A DNA stretch of 64,000 nucleotides from Elusimicrobiota bacterium. Lineage in GTDB: Bacteria > Elusimicrobiota > Elusimicrobia > FEN-1173 > JAKLIF01. Within the stretch, counting starts at the first letter, position 1. Each line of letters begins with the position of its first letter. The stretch is from NCBI GenBank assembly GCA_022709755.1, contig JAKLIF010000003.1, forward strand, positions 221,171-285,170, written 5' to 3'. Of the stretch, positions 45,801 through 55,082 are shown piece after piece. Both the position numbers and the translations under genes were made by a program. Under the pieces are notes generated by a model. It was not told the origin of the DNA, made no database searches, and saw only the letters and a list, made by a program, of their open reading frames with translations.

Positions 45801-48800
45801 CAGAGTATCGGATGGTAAGAGAGAATCTGGCATGGAATGATTTCGGTATGGCAGTCCGATATGTTGAGAAAATCAGACGATCCGATAGAGCGGCGGTTGA
45901 AACCATCGTCATGCGTACTGAAACGGTTATGGATGATCGGGATAGGGAATCTTCAACGACGGAAAGAATTATTACACGATCGGATGATGGTCATTTATAT
46001 GAGCAGACGGATGTTCAGAAGACAGGGATTCAATATGATTCCCATGGTCGAATGTCGTCATATCATGAAAATGTTCAACTTGGCGGGGATGTTGTCTCTC
46101 ACAAAGATTGGAACGCTTACGAATTCGATAGTCGTGGGCGTGTTGTCTCTTATGGAGAGAAAGGATATACGGGTGTTTCTGGAGATTATGATTTAAGAAA
46201 GACCTCAATGTATGATGAATACGACCACGTCATATGTTATACCGAGGAAGGAATGACGGAATCCGGTGGCTGCTATTCCGCACGGCGGACTTTGGATTAT
46301 GATTCGCGGGGGCGACTTACTGGTTGGGTAGAGAGGAGGAAGAATGATACACAACGTGAAACGGAAAAGATCTGGAGTGTCTCTTCTGGGGATGGTTATG
46401 ATGAATATGATCGTATTAAAAATGACACGGTATTGATCCGGGCTTCCTCTGGAGTGGAAACCGTTGAAGAGAGGAATGACATTCAATATAACGAGTATGG
46501 GCAGATTATGCGTTATGGTGTCTCTAAGCAGGAAATAGTGCCGGGATGTTATCAAACGGTACAAAACGGGGTTTGGAGGGCTGATGTTCCTGATGACTAT
46601 ACTTCAGATGGACAGCTGAGGCACTTTGTTGAAGAACATGATTATGCGGTGAGTGATCTTGCTGGAAATGGCGTGATACTCTATAGGGGGAATCGGCGGT
46701 GCGTGACGACAGACTCTCAATATGATGTGTTCGGGAGGCGTGTGTCTTGGCGGGAGGACCTTTCTGAGAATTACTATGATTCCAACGGCATCCTGATTCA
46801 TGTGAATGATTTGCAGCAGGAAAATCGGACCCAATACGATGAGGCCGGGAGAGCGGTTTCCTCATCTCAATATGGCAGACAAAACGGCCAATCGATACAA
46901 CAGAAAGATATTTATTCGGATTACGATGAAAAAGGCAGAGCCCGCTGCGTTATGGGGGAGGGAGATTCGGCATCCGATGGAAAATATAAATGGATCAAAC
47001 GAAATATATGTTATGACGAAGAGGGTCGGACGATATCCTATGATCAGGAAGGGATCATCAATGGGGAATCCGTGAATAGGAGTGTGAGAATAACTTCGCA
47101 GGACATTCTGGGTCGGATTCTGATATCAGATGAGAACGGTTTTGGGGAATCTGGTCGATATCGAAAGACAATCGAGATGGAATATGATGGCTTAAATCGA
47201 GTAGTCGGGCGTATGGAAAAAGGTTTCTCGGCGGTTGATGGCGATTATGAATCAGTTCAGACCGATTATTTATATGGTTTTCATTCCGAGCTTATTGGTT
47301 ATACCAAGACATTATCTCGGCCGACGGAAGATATATTGTCACAGTGCCGGATCGGTTACGATTCGAGTGGAAAAAGATCACAGCAAATAGAATCGGCCGA
47401 GGTGTATAAAGATGGAGTTGTGTTAGATCGGATAAAAAGCGAATGGATTGCGATAGCATACGATGATAAAGGGGAACTTCAGTGCTATGAAACGATCACG
47501 GAGCGTCATGTTTTAGCGTTGAATGAGGTTCAAACGATTACTCAACGCATTGGGCACATCGTGCGGGATGACTATGGCCGTATCGTTCAGAGCATGACCC
47601 AAACAGGAACTGTCCTGAGCCGCGATGGAACGGAAGAAAGGTCCATGACCAGCTGTTTGCGGCTCCATGGTACGTATTACTCACAAGATGACCAAGATGC
47701 CGATGCATCCCATTTGAAGAACCGAGTCTCCGGCTATACGGAAATCATTATGGAGGACTTGTCTGGGCAGGTCCAAAATCGGATTATCACGGGAATTGCA
47801 TATAGCACGGATGGAATTCAGATAAATCCCGGCATATCGGTCCAATTGAACAGCCAGGCGCTGGATGAGGGATTGATTTTATTGAAACAGTTCGCTGATC
47901 GGAATCCCGGAGCTGAAACACTTTTACGATTGAGTCAATTGGCTTCTGCTTCGAACACTTTCATTCAGTCGATGACCGATTGGCTGACGGGACGGGGATT
48001 AAAAAAGGGAATGGTCGATGTCGTGGCCGTTTGGTTGAATGACCTGAAATATAATGTTTTGTCCGTCGTGGATAAAACATTTACAGAAGAAGATCGAGTG
48101 TCATTGTCCGCGTCTTTACAAGGAGCCGTATCTTCGTTCAATTGGGGGCGAATATTGGCTTTTAATGGATCGTTCAAAACGCCCGATGGATTGCAGATAT
48201 CCGCGAATCAGGCGCAACTCACAATTCGTAGCGACGCCGTGCTTGATGAAAAAGGGCGGGAGCTCTCTTGGAGAGAACGGCAGATGGTTCTATCGGAGTC
48301 ATTGACTGAATGCGAGCAAAACATTGAGGTCACTTATAATGGTGATAGCCGGAATGTCGAAACTTATTCGATCAGGGCGAGAACGGGGGACACGATCACC
48401 CACACTTTCCGCGATGGGTTTCAATATGATTCGCAAAACCGTCCGGTTCATTACCGCGAAGTGACGTTTGAAGGGGACTTACTGGAGGCGGGGAGAGAAA
48501 AAATAAAATGGAATCAACTTTCTGCTCAAAACAAGGTCGGTCTCCTGAACGATATCCAAACCGAACGCATTCAGCCTTTGGGGGCGGTGCGTTTTCGTGA
48601 TTATGAATATATGGAATATGATGCGAAAGGTCGTTTATCAAAATCTTATGGAACCGACATTACTCGTGGATATGTCCTGTCGAGTTTATCAGAAGTGGGA
48701 TTGAGTCCTGAATCCGTTTCTCAATTGAAAGGAAGCGCATTGGCGCTCATTGAGTCCGAAACGAAGACGCAATTATCTCAGTTCCTGGAACCTTTGAGTA

Positions 48801-51800
48801 TGATAGATGGGGTCTTGGCGCAATTAGAATCGGAAAGAGCTTCCGCCGAGGTTGATTGGAAGAGTGCTGTTGCGGAAACGGAGAGGATTCAATCATTGTT
48901 ATCGGATAACGCACGCAGTCTGCTCCAAGTATCGGCCGATATCGTTAATTATTCGGAGGTTCTGAACAAGTATCGAGCCCAGACACTCCATGGGGTGCCG
49001 GATTCCACCGGGTTTGTGATCCGCATGGATGAATCCGGAAATATATGGAAAGAAACAGGGGGCAGACGTTTCGCGGGGCCGCAAGCCAGCCTCATCGTAT
49101 CTGTAAACGATTCGGATGAAGCGGCCTGGCAGACGCTGACACGGTATGGGGAAACATACGGGAGTCAAGTATTGCGCGATATCGCTGCTCTGTATATGAC
49201 ACGACTGAATCTGACAAGGAAAATGGCTGAATGGAGGGATCAACGTAGCGGACTGGCGGCTTCTCTTGAAGAGGCAAAACGCAGTGAGGTTGTTCATGGA
49301 TCCGCGTTGAAAAGCATATGCGGAGCCATTGAACAAATGCAGGGTAAAAGAACGAACATCATGAAAGATTATGAGGTGAAGAGCCGGGAGTTGAAAACCC
49401 TGGCTGTTAATCAATATGCAAAAGCCTGCGTTGATATCGATGAAATAGTATCCATCGAAGCGAAGATGTTGTCTGAATCGATATTGGACATCAATGGGAT
49501 AACCACGAAGCTTTCAGAAAAAGACGCGGTGGATTTATTGAATGGTCGATCTGTGGATATAGGAGGAGCATTGTTCGCGTTGCAGAACCTGCATCAGGCG
49601 GCGAAAATCAGGATGCCTCTGAATCAGGAAGAACATTTCCTTCAAATCGGAGAACATGCGAATAAGAATCGGATGATTGTTCAATGGCAGGGATCCCTGT
49701 CTAAAAACGGGAGAATATTAACGGAACAGGAATTCCTAAACGGATATATCCACGAGAATGGGGGGATCACGAAGTCGTCTGAACGAATATATGCTGATTG
49801 CTCTGATCAGACATTGGGTTTGATCGGAGATGGTCGGATGATCATTACGCATATGACGGATGGTCCCTCCGATAAAGACGGTCGTTCCTTATCACAAACC
49901 GCCGATACGCTGGAAATTGTTCGGCAGGGGGGGCAGTTATCGCAAAAACACCGGACTCAGGATACAACCGGTTATCGGTATAACGGAATGGGCCAGGTAA
50001 CGGGATATCATAGAGTCACACGAGACGGGGCGATAGAAACAATTGAATGGTTATTAGCGGCTAATTATGATGTCAATGGTCGCGTGATCCATAACGACGT
50101 GAAAATAGCGGAAAAAACAGCGGACATGGAAAGAGTTTATCGGTTGCAGACTACGAATATATCTTTTGATACGGCCGGTCGTGTCTTGCGCGCTGAGCAG
50201 ATCCGAACCGAGGGGGACAACGTGATCGCGACTCGCGATATGTCTGACCGGCAATACGACAAGGGGGGACAACTGCTATTTTCAAGAACTCAAAACATCG
50301 AGACATCCCGGGAGGAATGGGTCCTTGAAAGTGAAAGCTGCGATTGGCTCGTTGGCGACATCGTGTCCGTGTGGAATATGAAATGCGATGCCCGTGGGAA
50401 TCCAACGAAGATGATTCGTATGACCGAAATATCTACGGCAGAAACAGCGTTTAAGAAAATAGAGAACATATCACATTCTTTTGATTCACTTGGCCGTTTG
50501 TCGGAATCTTTGACTGAAACGACGGAGTTTCATATCAGCGCGTACGGCACGGCGGTTGAAAAATATCAAATCGAAACGGATATAAAGAAATATGACATTT
50601 CGGGCTTGGCCCTTCAACAGAAGTCCGTACGGATTGATAGCGGGGCACGGAGCATCACTGAGGATACCGCGGATCGAATATATGATCGACAGGGACGTTT
50701 GTTGGAAACGCAAACAGTCAACATCGAATCGGCCGGCCAAAGATCCGATGTGCATTGGAAGGCTCTTCAATATGATTCCCGAGGCCGTGTGGTTCAATAC
50801 GACAAATATACCCGCACGGAGGACGGAACCGTTCATGAAAAAACGCTGGAAAATATCATCTATGACGGCGACGGACGCATTTTTATTCAAAACGTGGGGA
50901 TAGAAGAATATGATGCAACCGGAAAGAGCCTGCATTTATATTCGAGGAATGATAAATATCTGGGGTACGGCGTATCCGGCGATATTCTTCAAATGGAAAG
51001 AATGACAGAACAGATAACGGCAGACGGGATTGTGGCGCGAGTATTGGAAAACCATCAATACCGATATGACGAATACGGACGGGTTTTGAAGACGGCTATT
51101 CGGGGATACGAGGAAACGGATGGTCAGCGCAGATATTATGACAAGATCCAGGAAATCCTGGTTTATAACGAAAACGGGAATGCCCGCCGTTCCAGGAGTT
51201 CCGAATCACGGAATGGTGTCACCACGACTCGCGTATCGTTGGAAGATATCGAATATGACAAAAAAGGCCGCATTGTGTTCAGTCGCGACTGCGTCGAACA
51301 AGCCGGCGAAGGTTATCGACAAGTGCAGGAGGAGTCTATATCGGCTGTTCTGTATGACGGGCAAAACAGAAAAATCGCTTATGTCCGAATGGTGTCGGAA
51401 GGGGGCCTCGAAACCACCGAAACCGTTTCAAACATCACATATGACTCTTCGGAACGCATCGCCTCCATGCAGACCCAAATTCAAGAATCATCCGTCATTC
51501 CGGGGCTGTCCTATCAGAGGCAGACATCCATCGAAATGCGCGATATGGCCTATGATTCCCGCGGCGATCTGATTCATTATGAAAAAACTGTTCGTGAGGG
51601 GGGATTGGAGACCCGCCATCATTCTGAACGGCTTTTCTATGACGAACGGGGACGATTAATGGAATCGCTTTTGCATGTGATGGACAATACGGGTCGCAAT
51701 GAATATGAATGGAGCATTATTTCCCGCCAAGATTCTTTGGGCCGCGCGATAGAAAGTGCTCAATTGAGGTTTGAATATTCCGGGACCCTTCCTTCTTCAT

Positions 51801-54799
51801 CGGAATTGGATCGATATCGGAACGTTCTTTTGGCGGTCACCGGAGTTGATAATGGATTTCTCAGAAGAATCATCTTAAAACGATATGAAATACAAGGATT
51901 TAAGAATGCGGAAATTACAAAGACGACCAAATGTAAATATGATGTCATGGGGCGGGCTGTATCTTCGGAAAGTCAACAATTGTCATTGGCGTGGGATCGT
52001 ACGGGTAAAATAATCCAAAACAAAACGGTTTATATTAAAACCGACCATCAAGAGTATGATCCGTTGAATCGCCTTATAGCCCAAACGAGCATCACTCGGG
52101 ATGGATCCACGCAAAAAACGGAGTTTATGCGGTATCAATATGCTGAAACGGGGCGAGTGGAGCGACAAACGGCTTTTGTTCGCACCGAAGGACTGAATGG
52201 GGATGGCTCCCGCCTATTTCATGAATGCAATCAAACCCGGCAGTATGAATATGATGCGATGGGACGCGTGGTTAAGGAAATATTCCACACGTATAACGAA
52301 TCTCTTGTTACCGCCTCCCCCCAACGGGGGGAGGGAATGGGTGGGGGGAGAACATTGACTGATACCCTCACTTCAATCGATATAATTGTTTATGATGACA
52401 ATGGTCGACGCGCTGCCTGGAAGGAGACCGTCAGCTCCTCCGCTTCTCCTGGAATGAGCCAGATAAGAGTTGTGGATGGGGCACAATATGATAACGCCGG
52501 CCGTTTGAAATTCAGTAATGAAGTCGTTTATGAGAAGTATGGCGACAAGATGGTTCAACTTTATTTCGATGAAAACGCGACGCGATCTTATGATGTTCTT
52601 GGCCGCGTGATGGATGTTCAGTCTGACCGTCATTGGACATCGTCTCCGGGCGGACACGTGGCCGGACTGGATGATGGATGGACATCGGGTCGTGTGAAGA
52701 TGATAACGGCATATGATTATGGAACCCTTTCGGATGGACTCAAAGGAATGACGGTAACAGCTGTCGGGACCGGCAGTCATCAAAATGTGGCGGTTCAAAA
52801 TGCCGGGATCAATCTGGCCTATGAACAAAAAAACATTCGATATACTCTCAGCGGACAAATCCGTGGTTACGCGCAAACCGTATCTCAGGTGGAATATTAT
52901 GAGTATCAAAAGGTGATTCGGAGGGGAATCAGCAAAAAGACGCGCGGGGGGGCTCGAGTGGAGATGGTGACGACGATTAGCGACGTTCAGATTTTGGCAT
53001 ACGATGCTTATGGCCGCCAAACGCAGACGGTCATAAATTATTCGCGGAACGATTTTAATAACACGACCGGCATCACCTCGAGTATTGTCAGAGAGTTCGA
53101 CTCATACGGTCGCGCATTACGCGTAGACCGCGTTACGGAAACGAGCCAAAATCTCGGCCGTGGGAATAACGTCCGTTCTGGTCGTTGTGAAACCGCAATA
53201 TTGGCGTATGATGAAAGCGGCCACGTGGATTCTGCGCGGACAAGAACGAATGTTTTGGATACATGGCAGGTTTCGAATGCCCGTGGTTCTTTTGATAAGA
53301 CGATGAAGGTGGCTGATGTGTCCATGAAAGTGGCACAAGTGGCTGGGACGGTCCTCACGTTTGTGATGCCACCGGCTGGAGTGGCTATCGGGGCGGTAAC
53401 GGCTACATACAATACCGCCCGAATGGGCGTCAGCACTCATGATCTGGGTATTGGAGGGCGCGATAGGGCCGGGGCGCGTCAACGCGCCTATAATTTATAC
53501 TGTAACGTGGCCGCGGTCGGTTTGCAGGTGTTGGGAAGTAGTATCAAAATGAAACCGGTTGAGTTCGCTTCACTCAATGCGGGGGTTCAAATGACGGTTG
53601 CCAAAGCCAGCGGAGCAGATATGCAAACCACTGTCCACGTCGGGGCCATATCGTTTGCTTCCGGCTATTTGCAGGGGGGGGCTTCGGGGGCATCGTTCAG
53701 ATCACGGGTCGCACCTCTATCCTCAATGGCACTTGCCGGTCTTGGTGAAACGGCCATCCAGTTCAGCGGTAATGTCGGTGACCCTGGCAAACGTGAAACA
53801 CTCATTATGCTCGGTTCAGCGCTAAAAGGCGGCGCTTATGGGCTGCAGAATGATTCCGCCGGGGTTGTTCTGGGGGCTGTTGAATCGTCGACACAGAGAT
53901 TGATTGTGAATTATTATGAACGTGCTCAACCCGGGGGTTTTTCTGACGAAAAAAGAGCTCTTTCTGGAATGATGATCACAGCCCAAACCTCAAATCTTAT
54001 TGGCGCGGCGGTTGGCTCAGGCATTGGACTTCTGTTTAAGGCACTGAAAACTCAACGAACTGTCTCTTCTTATCCTATTCTTGCGGACGAACAATATGAT
54101 TTGTCTCAAGCCCCCATTGATTCCAAAGGGATATCCGAATCGCAAATGCAAAAGATCATGGCATACTTGAAAGACACCCCCACCGTCGTTGCCTCGCCTG
54201 AAGAAATAATGTCCGTTGTTTACGCCAGCGCACAGAATATGTTCATGGCCACTGATGCCAACATTGTTTCCGAAGAAACGATGATTTCAGAAAAGAAAAA
54301 GGGAGCGGATATGGTTTCTACCGTCAAAAGTGTTCTGAATCCCGCCGAAATGCTTGCAAGCATAGTGCATAATAAAGTCGTCTTAAAGGGGAAAAACACC
54401 TGTGCTCCAATTGCCATGTTCACATGTGTTATAACGAAGGAAAAATATGGTAAAGTAAAACAAAAATATTACCAGACGCTCGAACTGCAATCGGAAATGA
54501 CCGAGCGCACCAAGATCAGGGCACAGGAACAGTTGCCGAGATATGGGAACTGGGGAGGGCGCGGCTGGAGCGGAGCCAATGAACCTTGGTTTAAACCTCC
54601 GATGGATAGTTTGGACGAGGCATTTATGTATCACGATTATGGTTATATGCGGGGCGAAAATGAAAAAGCGGATCGGGAGTTGGTCAAGGCGTTGAAAGCA
54701 TTACCCGATGATCCTAAGAAGTGGGAGCATCCTCCGAAAAATGAAATTTATGCATATGCATACAGAAAGGCGGCATTGGTTGCTTTTCAAGATAGGTGA
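42866..54799 (+). CDS. giant exported YD/RHS-like repeat protein with C-terminal phospholipase A2-like domain
   Basis: 3,977 residues from TTG at 42866 (no strong ribosome-binding site; CTG at 42851 is an alternative). Signal peptide RLIVLLGYIFALVFQPVTLLA. Two blocks of repeats, about residues 60-1640 and 2280-3460, follow a loose unit of about 40-50 residues, core YDxxGRLxxYxE (for example YDINGRVVSYREES, YDSFGRLNAYIEK). A non-repeat helical insert lies near 1653-1780 and a coiled coil near 1935-2270. Residues 3485-3515 are hydrophobic and glycine-rich. The last 87 residues hold YGNWGGRGWSGAN and DSLDEAFMYHDYGY (His3923-Asp3924), the calcium-loop and catalytic pattern of phospholipase A2-like toxins. 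Base composition is AT-richer than its neighbours. No canonical Rhs core cap was seen. Likely a polymorphic toxin; assignment by motif. Confidence 0.8.
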   Translation: MFPLVVLHIPRLFQFRLIVLLGYIFALVFQPVTLLAENRRHHKPYYDEYSSDVRDGEGFLPQKIRNRIERAESSIRSLNTRYFGGGKNSEESGSLSEGRYWFNKYLEGDGDRNESDASRMISSRSTDRRDETFHRRDPNGREIWVKNGRIIRVENESVRDSDGRLSRQDVDKMIYDQQGNLVSSTCRIRNRDGLTTVIKKEAQYERIGMNQSRLVETTEMVMDPLGNKYKKVQKDMRYENGYLSGYLQIDEDSYGRQTQRHISNMNYDSLGRLVQYHELRTGTDAGRTERLWRADSFVDNPAYAHDKKQSQYYVHNYHEYITDQAGGRYEKIREHIQYDRNGRILSYNETIHERMCDGSSRSSRNEWSDGQYDEKGRLIRFRERGTDALGRVSERLRKDMSYDINGRVVSYREESSDDEGNKTYRIWNGVDYNSQNQLIAYRENITDRWGQTSTYQWTALSYYLDKVSCHEEIRTDALGNQNRRSWNGNYDKYGRLIAFNETQSDSAGGKKTLERDLMAYDDQTRLVSYRQRQREETGFVTESQWTASRYDSFGRLNAYIEKTVSDGDVSVIDRRNITYDDYDRVRRYEEEVYLKGVKQTRIYEATSYAWDGQVSGYLEESIFPDRSKENKTWKGRYDTFGRLVDYEEICRTQTIDGLSADWRKSWRALKLDGMGRAVHVRENVDYGQNQVRWTETIYEYGAGGRIVGFIEKSKDQEDILITNVRSDIRYDDRGRLTDYVQTNVRSDQPDLTIKTVLAGRRYDASGLPMAGIETIITEGEWRSAPTSSHSVKMKVEKLIEGLVMNRSGEIEGYTQITRTNGSDEYGQLINEEEILVVDDMTTSSRRETMSHRVGQNVRVQISVKREILRDIQGNVLSLTEETWDPQCPQEKSIVKRSNMSYGPNGENLGYREESSSSRGSVTIKDVYQHMNSVGQLIYLREMRWQGDRVEINLREKYEYDLKGRSIKYAETAMDKNHRTEYRMVRENLAWNDFGMAVRYVEKIRRSDRAAVETIVMRTETVMDDRDRESSTTERIITRSDDGHLYEQTDVQKTGIQYDSHGRMSSYHENVQLGGDVVSHKDWNAYEFDSRGRVVSYGEKGYTGVSGDYDLRKTSMYDEYDHVICYTEEGMTESGGCYSARRTLDYDSRGRLTGWVERRKNDTQRETEKIWSVSSGDGYDEYDRIKNDTVLIRASSGVETVEERNDIQYNEYGQIMRYGVSKQEIVPGCYQTVQNGVWRADVPDDYTSDGQLRHFVEEHDYAVSDLAGNGVILYRGNRRCVTTDSQYDVFGRRVSWREDLSENYYDSNGILIHVNDLQQENRTQYDEAGRAVSSSQYGRQNGQSIQQKDIYSDYDEKGRARCVMGEGDSASDGKYKWIKRNICYDEEGRTISYDQEGIINGESVNRSVRITSQDILGRILISDENGFGESGRYRKTIEMEYDGLNRVVGRMEKGFSAVDGDYESVQTDYLYGFHSELIGYTKTLSRPTEDILSQCRIGYDSSGKRSQQIESAEVYKDGVVLDRIKSEWIAIAYDDKGELQCYETITERHVLALNEVQTITQRIGHIVRDDYGRIVQSMTQTGTVLSRDGTEERSMTSCLRLHGTYYSQDDQDADASHLKNRVSGYTEIIMEDLSGQVQNRIITGIAYSTDGIQINPGISVQLNSQALDEGLILLKQFADRNPGAETLLRLSQLASASNTFIQSMTDWLTGRGLKKGMVDVVAVWLNDLKYNVLSVVDKTFTEEDRVSLSASLQGAVSSFNWGRILAFNGSFKTPDGLQISANQAQLTIRSDAVLDEKGRELSWRERQMVLSESLTECEQNIEVTYNGDSRNVETYSIRARTGDTITHTFRDGFQYDSQNRPVHYREVTFEGDLLEAGREKIKWNQLSAQNKVGLLNDIQTERIQPLGAVRFRDYEYMEYDAKGRLSKSYGTDITRGYVLSSLSEVGLSPESVSQLKGSALALIESETKTQLSQFLEPLSMIDGVLAQLESERASAEVDWKSAVAETERIQSLLSDNARSLLQVSADIVNYSEVLNKYRAQTLHGVPDSTGFVIRMDESGNIWKETGGRRFAGPQASLIVSVNDSDEAAWQTLTRYGETYGSQVLRDIAALYMTRLNLTRKMAEWRDQRSGLAASLEEAKRSEVVHGSALKSICGAIEQMQGKRTNIMKDYEVKSRELKTLAVNQYAKACVDIDEIVSIEAKMLSESILDINGITTKLSEKDAVDLLNGRSVDIGGALFALQNLHQAAKIRMPLNQEEHFLQIGEHANKNRMIVQWQGSLSKNGRILTEQEFLNGYIHENGGITKSSERIYADCSDQTLGLIGDGRMIITHMTDGPSDKDGRSLSQTADTLEIVRQGGQLSQKHRTQDTTGYRYNGMGQVTGYHRVTRDGAIETIEWLLAANYDVNGRVIHNDVKIAEKTADMERVYRLQTTNISFDTAGRVLRAEQIRTEGDNVIATRDMSDRQYDKGGQLLFSRTQNIETSREEWVLESESCDWLVGDIVSVWNMKCDARGNPTKMIRMTEISTAETAFKKIENISHSFDSLGRLSESLTETTEFHISAYGTAVEKYQIETDIKKYDISGLALQQKSVRIDSGARSITEDTADRIYDRQGRLLETQTVNIESAGQRSDVHWKALQYDSRGRVVQYDKYTRTEDGTVHEKTLENIIYDGDGRIFIQNVGIEEYDATGKSLHLYSRNDKYLGYGVSGDILQMERMTEQITADGIVARVLENHQYRYDEYGRVLKTAIRGYEETDGQRRYYDKIQEILVYNENGNARRSRSSESRNGVTTTRVSLEDIEYDKKGRIVFSRDCVEQAGEGYRQVQEESISAVLYDGQNRKIAYVRMVSEGGLETTETVSNITYDSSERIASMQTQIQESSVIPGLSYQRQTSIEMRDMAYDSRGDLIHYEKTVREGGLETRHHSERLFYDERGRLMESLLHVMDNTGRNEYEWSIISRQDSLGRAIESAQLRFEYSGTLPSSSELDRYRNVLLAVTGVDNGFLRRIILKRYEIQGFKNAEITKTTKCKYDVMGRAVSSESQQLSLAWDRTGKIIQNKTVYIKTDHQEYDPLNRLIAQTSITRDGSTQKTEFMRYQYAETGRVERQTAFVRTEGLNGDGSRLFHECNQTRQYEYDAMGRVVKEIFHTYNESLVTASPQRGEGMGGGRTLTDTLTSIDIIVYDDNGRRAAWKETVSSSASPGMSQIRVVDGAQYDNAGRLKFSNEVVYEKYGDKMVQLYFDENATRSYDVLGRVMDVQSDRHWTSSPGGHVAGLDDGWTSGRVKMITAYDYGTLSDGLKGMTVTAVGTGSHQNVAVQNAGINLAYEQKNIRYTLSGQIRGYAQTVSQVEYYEYQKVIRRGISKKTRGGARVEMVTTISDVQILAYDAYGRQTQTVINYSRNDFNNTTGITSSIVREFDSYGRALRVDRVTETSQNLGRGNNVRSGRCETAILAYDESGHVDSARTRTNVLDTWQVSNARGSFDKTMKVADVSMKVAQVAGTVLTFVMPPAGVAIGAVTATYNTARMGVSTHDLGIGGRDRAGARQRAYNLYCNVAAVGLQVLGSSIKMKPVEFASLNAGVQMTVAKASGADMQTTVHVGAISFASGYLQGGASGASFRSRVAPLSSMALAGLGETAIQFSGNVGDPGKRETLIMLGSALKGGAYGLQNDSAGVVLGAVESSTQRLIVNYYERAQPGGFSDEKRALSGMMITAQTSNLIGAAVGSGIGLLFKALKTQRTVSSYPILADEQYDLSQAPIDSKGISESQMQKIMAYLKDTPTVVASPEEIMSVVYASAQNMFMATDANIVSEETMISEKKKGADMVSTVKSVLNPAEMLASIVHNKVVLKGKNTCAPIAMFTCVITKEKYGKVKQKYYQTLELQSEMTERTKIRAQEQLPRYGNWGGRGWSGANEPWFKPPMDSLDEAFMYHDYGYMRGENEKADRELVKALKALPDDPKKWEHPPKNEIYAYAYRKAALVAFQDR
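52312..52350. repeat. short palindromic repeat inserted in frame in the giant gene
   Basis: CCTCCCCCC-AAC-GGGGGGAGG (52314-52334) followed by GAATGGGTGGGGGG. Encodes SPQRGEGMGGG. This resembles the widespread intergenic palindromes with a CCCTCTCCC...GGGAGAGGGAATGGGTGAGGG layout; its extreme GC contrasts with the host gene. Confidence 0.7.
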
Positions 54800-54806
54800 A
54801 CAGAAA

Positions 54807-55082
54807 ATGAAAAAAATGCATATATTAACAATGATTATATTTACTTGTATGGCTTCTTTTTCTCCGTATCTTTTGTTTTATGCCATACCAGCGATAAATA
54901 AGACTTACCTATTGGTATTTGGTTTTTTGATTTGGTTAATTTTATTGATTTTTACACTAAAGTTGGGGGCATGGAATAAAAAGTTATTTTGGCTTTTCAT
55001 GTTGTTTCCAATTGCAGCAGGGCCATTCCTATTATTCTTATTCTTGTTGTTCTCTTTTTATCTTTCCGGTGGGCCAAACTGA
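54807..55082 (+). CDS. small three-helix membrane protein, candidate immunity protein
   Basis: 91 residues starting MKKMHILTMIIFTCM; hydrophobic helices at about 5-28, 33-53 and 59-86, with only short polar loops, ending SGGPN. It begins eight bases after the giant toxin-like gene and is one of the AT-richest stretches (the line at 54841 is 33% G+C). Position immediately downstream of a toxin tip is the normal place for an immunity gene, and a membrane location suits protection against a phospholipase. I recognise no family; the immunity role is inference. Ribosome-binding site is weak (GAACAG). A longer upstream frame overlaps the giant gene and is not used. Confidence 0.65.
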   Translation: MKKMHILTMIIFTCMASFSPYLLFYAIPAINKTYLLVFGFLIWLILLIFTLKLGAWNKKLFWLFMLFPIAAGPFLLFLFLLFSFYLSGGPN

